Origin: Cryobacterium cryoconiti
GTDB taxonomy: Bacteria > Actinomycetota > Actinomycetes > Actinomycetales > Microbacteriaceae
Direction of reading: 5' to 3'
NCBI RefSeq assembly: GCF_004403065.1
Contig: NZ_SOHA01000039.1
Span: forward strand, 124,001-188,000
Length of the DNA: 64,000 nucleotides
Shown in pieces: positions 57,043-64,000 of this stretch (its first letter is position 1; the number at the start of each line of letters is the position of its first letter). The translations under genes were made by a program, and so were the position numbers. The notes beneath the pieces were generated by a model, which was not told the origin of the DNA, made no database searches, and worked only from the letters and a program-made list of their open reading frames with translations.

Positions 57043-57915
57043 CTACGAGCGAATGAGCGTGGGCTCGGCGGGCGCAGCGTCGGCGGCGGCACCGACCTCG
57101 GCGACCTCGGCGGCGGTCCTGGCCCGGTTCACCCTGGTGCGGTGCGAGAAGTAGATCGGCAGCGCGGTGAACAGGACGGCACCGAGGAAGTTGCCGAAGA
57201 GCACGGGCGCCTGGTTCCAGACCCACCACTGACCGATCGTGATATCCGCGCCGAGCATGATCCCGGCCGGGATGGCGAACATGTTCACGATCGCGTGCTC
57301 GAGCCCGAGGCTGAAGAACGTGGTGACCGGCAGCCACATGGCGAGGATCTTGCCGCCCGTCGACTTCGACGTGTAGAACATGATCGTGCCGATCGCGACC
57401 ATCCAGTTGCAGAGCATGGCCTTGATGATCGCGACCAGGATGCCTCCGGCACCCACGGCCTCATAGGGCAGCACCTTGTGCTCGGCGAGGTGGATGATGG
57501 CCTGGATCATCGGGTCGGAGGTGTCCGTGCCCAGATAGGTGATCGACGCGGTGTAGAGGAAGGCGTAGAGTCCGGCCCCGACGAGGTGGGCGACGATGAC
57601 CACGAAAAAGTTCGTCAGCCCCCGGGCGATCGTCGTGCGCCCCTCCATGATCGCGAGCGGGATAAGGGCAAAACTTCCGGTGACCAGTTCGAGACCCAGC
57701 AGGAGGATCATCGCGAAGCCGACCGGGAAGAGCACAGCCCCGACGATCGGCAGCCCGGTCTGGGCGGCGGCGGTTAATGCGACGGTCGTGGCCGCTCCGA
57801 GGATGGCCCCGGCGAGCACACCCCGTACCGCCATTTGGCCGATGGTCAGCCTCGTCTTGAGAACACCGGAGTGAATAATGTCATCAATGAGTTGATTCGG
57901 TTTAACGTACGACAT
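57043..57915 (-). CDS. Formate/nitrite transporter (FNT) family channel
   Basis: 290 residues, six helices in two inverted halves. FNT signatures are visible: MILLLGLELVTGSFALIPLA (second half-helix), NFFVVIVAHLVGAGL, AMLCNWMVAIGTIMFYTSKSTGGKILAMW and FFSLGLEHAIVNMFAIPAGI. The Thr/Gly and His in FSLGLEHAIVNMF belong to the pore. The substrate could be formate, nitrite or hydrosulfide. It sits inside the rimM-trmD operon, 10 bp before the trmD GTG, so it is probably co-transcribed. Confidence 0.93.
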   Translation of the reverse strand: MSYVKPNQLIDDIIHSGVLKTRLTIGQMAVRGVLAGAILGAATTVALTAAAQTGLPIVGAVLFPVGFAMILLLGLELVTGSFALIPLAIMEGRTTIARGLTNFFVVIVAHLVGAGLYAFLYTASITYLGTDTSDPMIQAIIHLAEHKVLPYEAVGAGGILVAIIKAMLCNWMVAIGTIMFYTSKSTGGKILAMWLPVTTFFSLGLEHAIVNMFAIPAGIMLGADITIGQWWVWNQAPVLFGNFLGAVLFTALPIYFSHRTRVNRARTAAEVAEVGAAADAAPAEPTLIRS

Positions 57916-58001
57916 GCGACGGTGCTCCTAGAAAAAAGGGTGCCGCGTCGTGACGAGGAGGGGAGCCGGTCGGGCGCGGCGCGCCTCTCCCCAAGGGTGG
58001 G

Positions 58002-58685
58002 TCAGCTCCGGCCGGGGACTCCGTCGATCTCGATCTCGGCCTCGGGTTCTGATTCAGTTTCGGGGGCAGCCGGGGCTGCGGTGGTGTCGGCGTCGTTCCC
58101 GACGCTCTCGTCATCGTCGTCCGGTTCCTCCGGGAGCTCTTCGAGCAGTCCGGGAGGTGGGGTGATGGTGACGATTCCGGTCGTGATGTCGACGGACGGC
58201 ACGATGGCCTTCACGAACGGGATCATCACTTCGCCGGCCGGGGTCTTCACGATCAGCAGGTCTTGCGCGGGGAGATGCTCCAGCCGGGCGATAGTGCCGA
58301 TCTTCTCACCGTCGCGAACGACCGCAAGGCCGATCAGCTGGTGGTCGTACCAGGCGTCTTCTTCGCCGGACTGTTCCGCATCGTCCTGGTCGATCCAGAG
58401 GATCGCCTTGGCGAGGGCCTCGGCCGCTTCGCGGTCCGGGACATCCTTGAAGAAGCCCACCGCGTGCTGGTTGTACCAGCGGAGCTCGACGAGCTCGATT
58501 TTCTTGCCGTGCCACGGGGAACCCGTGGGTACCTGCAGGGTGAACACGGCGCCCGGGACGAAACGTCGTCCCGGGTCATCCGTGAACAATTCCAGCTTGA
58601 TCGCTCCCTTGAGGCCGTGCGCCTTCGTCAGGCGCCCAACCCTCAACTGGCTGCGCGGGCTAGTGCCGTCGTTCACCGAACTCAT
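58002..58685 (-). CDS. rimM: Ribosome maturation factor RimM
   Basis: Helps assemble the 30S head. 227 residues: an N-terminal RimM beta barrel (QLRVGRLTKAHGLKGAIKLELFTD), a linker and a PRC-barrel (DQDDAEQSGEEDAWYDHQLIG, then AIVPSVDITTGIVTITPPPGLLE). The last ~45 residues are an acidic Asp/Glu/Thr tail not needed for the core fold. The ATG at 58685 is used; a TTG two codons upstream exists. It is downstream of the KH gene. Confidence 0.94.
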   Translation of the reverse strand: MSSVNDGTSPRSQLRVGRLTKAHGLKGAIKLELFTDDPGRRFVPGAVFTLQVPTGSPWHGKKIELVELRWYNQHAVGFFKDVPDREAAEALAKAILWIDQDDAEQSGEEDAWYDHQLIGLAVVRDGEKIGTIARLEHLPAQDLLIVKTPAGEVMIPFVKAIVPSVDITTGIVTITPPPGLLEELPEEPDDDDESVGNDADTTAAPAAPETESEPEAEIEIDGVPGRS

Positions 58686-58707
58686 ATCCAACTACTCATT
58701 TACCAGT

Positions 58708-58944
58708 TCAGAAATCGGTGTCGACGACGTCAACACGCACGCGCCGACCATCGGCCAGCGCAGCCACGAGGGTGCGCAGGGCCTTGGCGGTGCGCCCGGA
58801 ACGGCCGATCACGCGGCCGAGGTCTTCGGGGTTCACGCGAACCTCGAGCACCTCGCCCCGGGGGGACGTCTGGGCGACAACATGCACATCGTCGGGGTGA
58901 TCAACGATCCCCTTGACGAGGTGCTCAAGCGCGGGAGCGAGCAA
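58708..58944 (-). CDS. KH-domain RNA-binding protein (KhpA-type)
   Basis: 78 residues with a single KH domain: DVHVVAQTSPRGEVLEVRV and the GxxG loop in DLGRVIGRSGRTAKALRTLV, ending VRVDVVDTD. The start is a TTG at 58944, two bases after the rpsP stop; this matches the family N-terminus (ALEHLVKGIVD). It probably aids ribosome or RNA processes and is conserved between rpsP and rimM in actinobacteria. Confidence 0.92.
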   Translation of the reverse strand: MLAPALEHLVKGIVDHPDDVHVVAQTSPRGEVLEVRVNPEDLGRVIGRSGRTAKALRTLVAALADGRRVRVDVVDTDF

Positions 58945-58946
58945 AA

Positions 58947-59372
58947 TTACGCCTTGTCCTCTTCGGTTGCCTCTGCGGCAGCCTCGGACTCCTTGGGCGC
59001 CTCTTCCTTGGCCACGGGCTTGTCAGCCTTCGGCTTCAGAACCGGCTTCTTCTTCTCGTCGGCAACGAAAGGAGCCTTCGGCTCCTTGAACTTCACCGTG
59101 GAGACGGCGTTCTTGTCACCCTTGAAGATGCCCCAGTCGCCGGTCAGCTTGAGGAGAGCCTCAACCTGCTCGGTCGGCTGTGCGCCAACGCCCAGCCAGT
59201 AGAGCGCACGCTCGGACTTGACCTCGATGACGGAGGGCTCCTGCGTGGGGTGGTAGATGCCGATCTCTTCGATGACACGACCGTCGCGCTTGGTGCGCGA
59301 GTCGGCAACGACGATGCGGTAGTACGGTGCACGGATCTTACCCATGCGCTTCAAACGAATTTTGACAGCCAC
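58947..59372 (-). CDS. rpsP: 30S ribosomal protein S16
   Basis: 141 residues from a GTG ([25 protein letters not shown] at the start, [15 protein letters not shown] in the core). The universal part is ~90 residues. The rest is a Lys/Glu/Ala/Pro tail common in actinobacteria. It is first in the rpsP-KH-rimM-FNT-trmD transcript. Confidence 0.96.
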   Translation of the reverse strand: MAVKIRLKRMGKIRAPYYRIVVADSRTKRDGRVIEEIGIYHPTQEPSVIEVKSERALYWLGVGAQPTEQVEALLKLTGDWGIFKGDKNAVSTVKFKEPKAPFVADEKKKPVLKPKADKPVAKEEAPKESEAAAEATEEDKA

Positions 59373-59682
59373 AATTCTCCTGTGTATTTGATTTTTGGCG
59401 AACTGAGGGCCGTGAGCGTGGGGGCACACTCGGCACAAGCTCAATAAGGTTTTTTCCTGCGCCTGAGTAGAGGGTCGGACGCAAGAGAACTCGACTAATC
59501 ATTCTGTCAGACATCGACGACTTTGTGATAATCGACCGCCTGCAGCGAGGCCGGGCGAATACCGCCCCGGTATCGGCCAGGCCGGGCCCGGCGTGCAGGC
59601 TGTGGCGCCGGTGAGTGAATCGGTGTCAGGATTGTCACAAAACCACACCCGAACGGGTGCACCAGGATCGGAAGGACCGCGC
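59373..59682. promoter_or_regulatory. Divergent region between rpsP and the carboxylate-amine ligase
   Basis: A 310-bp stretch with no gene. For the plus-strand gene a -35 CTGTCA (59504-59509) and a -10 GATAAT (59527-59532) are 17 bp apart, and GGAAGGA (59670-59676) precedes the GTG at 59683. For rpsP only weak candidates are seen. The rest is ordinary. Confidence 0.4.
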
Positions 59683-60825
59683 GTGGGGATCGAATTTGCC
59701 CGGTCAGAACGGTCAACCATTGGCATCGAGTGGGAGCTCGCCCTCGTGGACCGCGAATCGGGAGACCTGGTCTGCCTGGCCGACGAGGTACTGACGGCGC
59801 TGGCCGGAGCCGACGGCACGCCGCATCCGCACATCACCGGGGAATTGCTTCTGAACACCGTCGAACTTGTTTCGGGCGTGCATCACACCGTCGCGGGCGC
59901 CGTCGCGGATGTCGCGGCCCAGGTTGACGAGGTACGGGCGATCACCGATCCCCGGGGCGTCGAACTCATCTGCAGCGGCTCGCATCCGTTCAGCCAATGG
60001 TTCGATCAGGAGGTCACGGACAAGGCGCGCTACCACCGTCTGATCGACCGGACCCAGTGGTGGGGGCGCAACATGATGATCTGGGGCATCCACGTTCACG
60101 TCGGGATCGAGGACAAGGCCAAAGTCATCCCGATCCTGAACGGTCTGCTCGGCTACCTGCCGCACCTGCAGGCGTTGTCGGCGTCCAGCCCGTTCTGGGC
60201 AGGCGTCAACACGGGCTACGCGTCCAACCGGGCCCTGATGTTCCAGCAACTGCCCACAGCCGGTCTCCCGTGGATCCTCGAGGATTGGGAGGCCTGGGAG
60301 CGCTATGTGGCCGATATGGAGGCCACGGGCGTGATCGACGACGTGACCGAGGTGCGCTGGGACATCCGCCCGTCTCCGCGGTGGGGAACCATCGAGGTGC
60401 GCGCCTGCGACGGCGTGTCCACGACGGAGGAGCTCGGGGCGATCGCCGCGTTCATCCAGTGCCTGGTCGACTGGATGAGCGAGCGGCTCGACGCCGGCGA
60501 GACGGTGGCGTCGATGCAACCGTGGTTCGTGCGAGAGAACAAATGGCGTGCGGCCCGCTATGGCCTGGAAGCCGAGATCATCACGGATGCCACGGGCGCT
60601 CAGAGCCCGGTGAAGGACGATGTGCACCGCCTGATCGGGGTTCTCTCCCCCGTTGCCGACCGGCTGGGCTGCTCGAACGAATTGCGCAGCCTCGACCGGA
60701 TCATCACCGAAGGCGCCAGCTATCAGCGGCAGCTCCGGGTCGCCGAGGCCAACGGAGGCAGTCTGCCGGCCGTCGTGGCGTCCCTGAGCCGCGAACTGCG
60801 CACGGGAATCCCCGCCATCCTCTGA
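59683..60825 (+). CDS. Carboxylate-amine ligase / glutamate-cysteine ligase type 2 (YbdK)
   Basis: 380 residues with the YbdK/EgtA-like glutamate-cysteine ligase 2 family motifs: TIGIEWELALVDRESGDLV, LVSGVHHTVAG, GSHPFSQWFDQEVTD, WGRNMMIWGIHVHVG and YASNRALMFQQLPTAG, then NKWRAARYGLEAEI. It joins glutamate to an amine such as cysteine using ATP; whether it makes gamma-glutamylcysteine here is unproven. The GTG at 59683 is chosen because GGAAGGA precedes it and the family begins there. Confidence 0.9.
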   Translation: MGIEFARSERSTIGIEWELALVDRESGDLVCLADEVLTALAGADGTPHPHITGELLLNTVELVSGVHHTVAGAVADVAAQVDEVRAITDPRGVELICSGSHPFSQWFDQEVTDKARYHRLIDRTQWWGRNMMIWGIHVHVGIEDKAKVIPILNGLLGYLPHLQALSASSPFWAGVNTGYASNRALMFQQLPTAGLPWILEDWEAWERYVADMEATGVIDDVTEVRWDIRPSPRWGTIEVRACDGVSTTEELGAIAAFIQCLVDWMSERLDAGETVASMQPWFVRENKWRAARYGLEAEIITDATGAQSPVKDDVHRLIGVLSPVADRLGCSNELRSLDRIITEGASYQRQLRVAEANGGSLPAVVASLSRELRTGIPAIL

Positions 60826-60843
60826 GCGGCCTGCCCGGCGGCA

Positions 60844-60907
60844 ACTGTTGCCGTGTCGGACAACTGTTGCCCGCGCACCGGCAACAGTGGTCCGATTCGG
60901 GAACAGT
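60844..60907. terminator. Long imperfect hairpin between the ligase and LLM genes
   Basis: A ~28-bp stem with a few mismatches pairs 60844-60871 with 60880-60907. ACTGTTGCC occurs twice in the left arm (the second copy joined to TCGGAC) and in inverted form on the right. It lies between convergent genes, so it is a probable bidirectional terminator. Confidence 0.6.
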
Positions 60908-60966
60908 CAGCTCCCGCAGAGCCTCGGGAGCGGCTGACGTCAGAGGGCGGCGCAGCCGACGGATGT

Positions 60967-61770
60967 CTAGAGCGCGTTCTTGCTGTCGCGCCAGGCCAGC
61001 CAGTCGGTGAGCGGGGCCAGGTCGTAGTGCGGCCCGGACAGGCCGAGGGTGAACAGGCGCGCGCCGAGGTCGTAGAGCTGGTCGGCCTCCTGGACCGTAC
61101 GCCCCCGCAGTTCGGTGGAGATCTCGATCTCAGCCAGGTCCCGGCCCACCGTGTCGCACCAGCCGGAGAGCACGCCGAGTTTGTGCTCGAGCACGGCCGG
61201 GGTGGAGAACGAGTGCCAGATGTCGGCGTGCTTGGCCACGATGCGCAGGGTCTTCTTCTCCCCGCCGCCGCCGATCAGCACGGGGATGTCGCGCACGGGC
61301 GGCGGGTTCAGCTTCGCCCAGCGCGCCTCGATCCGCGGCAGATCGACTGCCAGGGCGTCCAGACGGCTTCCGACACTGCCGAAGTCGTACCCGTACTCGT
61401 CGTAGTCGCGCTCGAACCAGCCGGAGCCCGTGCCGAAGATGAACCGTCCGCCGCTGATGTGGTCGATGGTTCGCGCCATGTCGGCCTGCAGGTCGGCGTT
61501 GCGATAACTGTTGCAGTTCACCAGAGCCCCGAGCTGAATGGTGGAGGTCTGCTCGGCCCAGGCCGCCAGGAGAGTCCAGGACTCGAAGTGCAGGCCGTCC
61601 TTCTCGCCGGACAGCGGGAAGAAATGGTCCCAGTTGAACGCCACGTCCGTGCCGAGAGCCTCGACCTCGGTCAGGGTTTCCCGGATCTTCGGGTACAGGG
61701 CGTGCTGCGGGGCGATTTGCGCGCCGATGCGCACCCGGCCGGGCATGGAGGACGCAGCGGAGGAGGTCAT
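60967..61770 (-). CDS. LLM-class F420-dependent oxidoreductase
   Basis: 267 residues of the luciferase-like monooxygenase fold: RVRIGAQIAPQHALYP, WDHFFPLSG, QLGALVNCNSYRN, HISGGRFIFGTGSGWFERDYDEYGYDFG and IPVLIGGGGEKKTLRIVAKHAD. The absence of flavin-specific features and the actinobacterial setting suggest F420H2 use. The substrate is unknown. It is downstream of ffh on the same strand (28 bp), but the link is probably fortuitous. Confidence 0.9.
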   Translation of the reverse strand: MTSSAASSMPGRVRIGAQIAPQHALYPKIRETLTEVEALGTDVAFNWDHFFPLSGEKDGLHFESWTLLAAWAEQTSTIQLGALVNCNSYRNADLQADMARTIDHISGGRFIFGTGSGWFERDYDEYGYDFGSVGSRLDALAVDLPRIEARWAKLNPPPVRDIPVLIGGGGEKKTLRIVAKHADIWHSFSTPAVLEHKLGVLSGWCDTVGRDLAEIEISTELRGRTVQEADQLYDLGARLFTLGLSGPHYDLAPLTDWLAWRDSKNAL

Positions 61771-61798
61771 GCGCTCATCCTAAACCGGCGGCCGGGTG

Positions 61799-63370
61799 CT
61801 ACCGGCCGAGCATCTTCTGCAGCGCGGCCATCTCGTCCTCGGTGGGTCCGCCGGCCTTCTTGGAGCCGCCGAGGCCGAAGCCCGTGCCGCCGCCGGCACC
61901 CGCGGGCAGGGCCGCCTTCTCGCCGGACGCGAGGGCCAGGTTCTCCGCCGCCCGCTTGGCCGGGTTGCCTGACTTCGAGCCCTTCTTCTTGGGTTGCGGC
62001 TTGCCGCGGCCGCCGCCGCCCATTCCGCCGGGAACCGGGCCCATACCGGGGATGTTGGGCATGCCGCCCTTGGCGACCGTCTTCATCATCTTGGCGGCCT
62101 GCTCGAACCGGGACACGAGCTGGTTCACCTCGGTGACGGTGGAGCCGGCACCGCGCGCGATGCGCAGCCGGCGGGACCCGTTCAGAAGTTTCGGGGTGGT
62201 GCGCTCGGCTTTGGTCATCGACTGGATGATGGCCTCGGTGCGCACGATCTCGCGCTCGTCGAAGTTCTCAAGCTGCTGCTTCATGGCGCCGGCGCCCGGG
62301 AGCATGCTCATCATCTTCTTGATCGAGCCCATGTTGCGCAACTGCTGCATCTGGCCGAGGAAGTCGTCGAGGGTGAAGCTGTCGGTGGAGAACTTCTCCG
62401 CCATCTTGCGGGCTTCGTCTTCGTCGAAGGCACCCTGTGCCTGCTCGATCAGGGTGAGGATGTCGCCGAGGTCGAGGATGCGGCTGGCCATCCGGTCGGG
62501 GTGGAACGGCTCGAAGTCGTCAAGGCTCTCACCGGTCGACGCGAACATGATCGGACGACCGGTGATCGACGCCACCGACAGGGCAGCGCCGCCTCGCGCG
62601 TCGCCGTCGAGTTTGGACAGGACCACACCGGTGAAGTCGACGCCGTCCTGGAACGCCTTGGCGGTGGCCACGGCATCCTGGCCGATCATCGCGTCGATCA
62701 CGAAGAGCACTTCGTCGGGATCGATGGCCTTACGGATGTCCGCGGCCTGCTTCATCATCTCAGCGTCGACGCCGAGGCGCCCGGCGGTGTCGACGATGAC
62801 CACGTCGTGCATCTTCTGCTGGGCGAATTTCACGCCGTCGCGGGCGACCTTGACCGGGTTACCGATGCCGTTGCCGGGCTCCGGCGCGTAGACGGGCACG
62901 CCCGCCTGGGCACCGACGACCTCGAGCTGGGTGACCGCGTTCGGGCGCTGCAGGTCGGCTGCTACCAGGATCGGGGTGTGCCCGTCTTTGACGAGCCACT
63001 TCGCCAGTTTGCCGGCGAGGGTGGTCTTACCCGCACCCTGCAGGCCCGCGAGCATGATGATGGTCGGCGGCTTCTTGGCGAATTCGAGCCGGCGCTGCTG
63101 GCCACCGAGGATCTCGACGAGTTCCTCGTTGACGATCTTGACGACCTGCTGAGCGGGGTTCAGCGCTTTGCTGACCTCGTCGCCGAGGGCACGCTCGCGC
63201 ACCTTGCCGGTGAAGTCCTTGACCACCTCGAGGGCGACGTCGGCGTCGAGCAGCGCCCGACGGATCTCGCGAACGGTGCCGTCGACATCCGCCGCGCTGA
63301 GCTTGCCCTTGGTGCGGAGATTCTTGAACGTCTCGGCCAGGCGATCTGAGAGGTTTCCAAAAGTAGCCAT
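61799..63370 (-). CDS. ffh: Signal recognition particle protein Ffh
   Basis: GTPase that binds signal sequences and targets ribosomes to SecYEG through FtsY. 523 residues: N domain, G domain (AGLQGAGKTTLAGKL, DTAGRLGVD, SKLDGDARGGAALS) and methionine-rich M domain (MMSMLPGAGAMKQQ, RIARGAGSTVTEVNQL), then a Gly/Lys-rich tail. The length and domains are canonical. Confidence 0.97.
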   Translation of the reverse strand: MATFGNLSDRLAETFKNLRTKGKLSAADVDGTVREIRRALLDADVALEVVKDFTGKVRERALGDEVSKALNPAQQVVKIVNEELVEILGGQQRRLEFAKKPPTIIMLAGLQGAGKTTLAGKLAKWLVKDGHTPILVAADLQRPNAVTQLEVVGAQAGVPVYAPEPGNGIGNPVKVARDGVKFAQQKMHDVVIVDTAGRLGVDAEMMKQAADIRKAIDPDEVLFVIDAMIGQDAVATAKAFQDGVDFTGVVLSKLDGDARGGAALSVASITGRPIMFASTGESLDDFEPFHPDRMASRILDLGDILTLIEQAQGAFDEDEARKMAEKFSTDSFTLDDFLGQMQQLRNMGSIKKMMSMLPGAGAMKQQLENFDEREIVRTEAIIQSMTKAERTTPKLLNGSRRLRIARGAGSTVTEVNQLVSRFEQAAKMMKTVAKGGMPNIPGMGPVPGGMGGGGRGKPQPKKKGSKSGNPAKRAAENLALASGEKAALPAGAGGGTGFGLGGSKKAGGPTEDEMAALQKMLGR

Positions 63371-63446
63371 GATGCGTTTAGTTTAACCGGTCGCGGAGCC
63401 TACGGTTGTTCGGGTGCGCAAACCGCACTCGAAGTCAGGAGTCATC

Positions 63447-63758
63447 ATGTCCGTTGTCGTCGTCGCCATCCTCACCCCGAAGCCCGGTCGCAGCCAGGAG
63501 ATCCTCGACGCCTTCGCCGTGGTCTCCCCTCTGGTGCACGCCGAGCCGGGCTGCGAGCTGTACGCCGCTCACACCGACGGAGACCTGGTGGTCATGGTCG
63601 AACGCTGGGCCAGCCCCGCCGACCTGGCTGTGCACGCGACGGGCGCGGGTATCGCCCGGCTCGGCGCTCTCACCGACGACGCCCTCGCCGTGCCCACCGA
63701 CGTCAAGGTGCTGCAGAACGTGCCGCTCGGCGAACCGGCCAAGGGCACTATTCAGTAG
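63447..63758 (+). CDS. Antibiotic biosynthesis monooxygenase (ABM)-domain protein
   Basis: 103 residues of the ferredoxin-like ABM fold: VVVVAILTPKPGRSQEILDAF, then PLVHAEPGCELYAAHTDGDLVVMVERWASPADLAVHA. Members act as cofactor-free oxygenases or have unknown roles. The ATG at 63447 follows AGGAG with good spacing. It is divergent from ffh across ~75 bp. Confidence 0.85.
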   Translation: MSVVVVAILTPKPGRSQEILDAFAVVSPLVHAEPGCELYAAHTDGDLVVMVERWASPADLAVHATGAGIARLGALTDDALAVPTDVKVLQNVPLGEPAKGTIQ

Positions 63759-63790
63759 GGAGGCTCTCCCCCGCCGGGTCGACGGCCCGG

Positions 63791-64000
63791 TTACTGCTCG
63801 ACAGCGATGAGCACAGGGTCGCCGTGCACGTCGATCGTGACGACGAGCAGGGCATCGGTGTCATCGGGGCTGATCGAGTATTCGAGCACCGCGAAGTGCT
63901 CTTCGCTGCGGAAGTGGTGGGGGTGGAAGCCGATCCGCTGCAGCTGGATGGACCGCAGGAAGTCGATCTGCTTGTCGCCGGAATCCCAGATCAGGGCGTC
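63791..64000 (-). CDS. 3' end of a DUF2004-like protein (partial)
   Basis: The last 69 residues of a gene that begins beyond the right edge. The stop TAA is at 63791 and the frame is open to 64000 on the minus strand. The sequence contains IDFLRSIQLQRIGFHPHHF and EYSISPDDTDALLVVTIDVHGD, which resembles the DUF2004 family by recollection only. The function is unknown. Confidence 0.7.
   Translation of the reverse strand, partial: DALIWDSGDKQIDFLRSIQLQRIGFHPHHFRSEEHFAVLEYSISPDDTDALLVVTIDVHGDPVLIAVEQ

Overview
The window is a high-GC chromosomal segment of an actinobacterium, most likely a Microbacteriaceae member (Cryobacterium-like is my best guess, from protein character only). Supporting signs are the uniformly GC-rich coding sequence, frequent GTG/TTG starts, actinobacterial families (GlgE, DUF2469, DUF222-HNH, F420-type oxidoreductases, DivIVA-type coiled coils, a TIGR03086/mycothiol-type DinB-fold protein) and intergenic arrays of the short dyad GGTCGAGCCTGTCGAGACC. 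No rRNA, tRNA, prophage, classical IS or CRISPR array is visible.

Layout. 0-4.2 kb: nhaA, a GerW-like gene with dinB, and a TIGR03086 protein. 4.2-4.6 kb: a composite repeat element. 4.6-9.4 kb: minus-strand operon gatC-gatA-gatB-hypothetical-ferritin/VIT1 transporter. 9.4-12.3 kb: DUF1023-type hydrolase, then a PadR regulator coupled to an alpha/beta hydrolase. 12.3-17.9 kb: cysteine desulfurase, ArsR-type regulator with a small membrane protein, mnmA and ligA (sulfur relay to tRNA thiolation, then DNA ligase). 18-27.5 kb: alpha-glucan cluster glgX-ybaK (+), glgP (-), glgE-glgB (+). 27.6-35.7 kb: a membrane protein coupled to a CnoX-type thioredoxin/TPR protein, a large hendecad coiled-coil protein, an AI-2E-family exporter, a hydrolase, a small Cys/His protein, a secreted lytic-transglycosylase-like protein and a double DivIVA-like protein.

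35.7-63.4 kb is dominated by a conserved housekeeping block on the minus strand: rpsB-tsf-pyrH-frr-cdsA, then xerC, dprA, comM-like and yraN, then DUF2469-rnhB-lepB-rplS, trmD-rimM-KH-rpsP and ffh. Its order resembles other Actinobacteria. Apparent insertions are a phosphodiesterase and a repeat-flanked DUF222/HNH gene between xerC and dprA; GDSL hydrolase, dipeptidase, membrane hydrolase, nitroreductase-like protein and GAPDH between yraN and DUF2469; a formate/nitrite-type channel between rimM and trmD; and an ATP-grasp-like carboxylate-amine ligase plus an F420-type oxidoreductase between rpsP and ffh. The window ends with a monooxygenase-like gene and the 3' end of a DUF2004-like gene.

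The most unusual material is non-coding. Three arrays of the same 19-bp dyad family are present: a nested palindromic element at 4.25-4.55 kb, a seven-copy 53-bp array with a 159-bp higher-order period at 42.9-43.3 kb, and an oppositely oriented array at 44.9-45.0 kb. The last two bracket the HNH gene. A separate 15-bp tandem repeat occurs at the 3' ends of both dinB and xerC. Several long, near-perfect hairpins punctuate gene ends. I see no single demonstrably new multi-gene system; the repeat/HNH arrangement is the best candidate for something undescribed.
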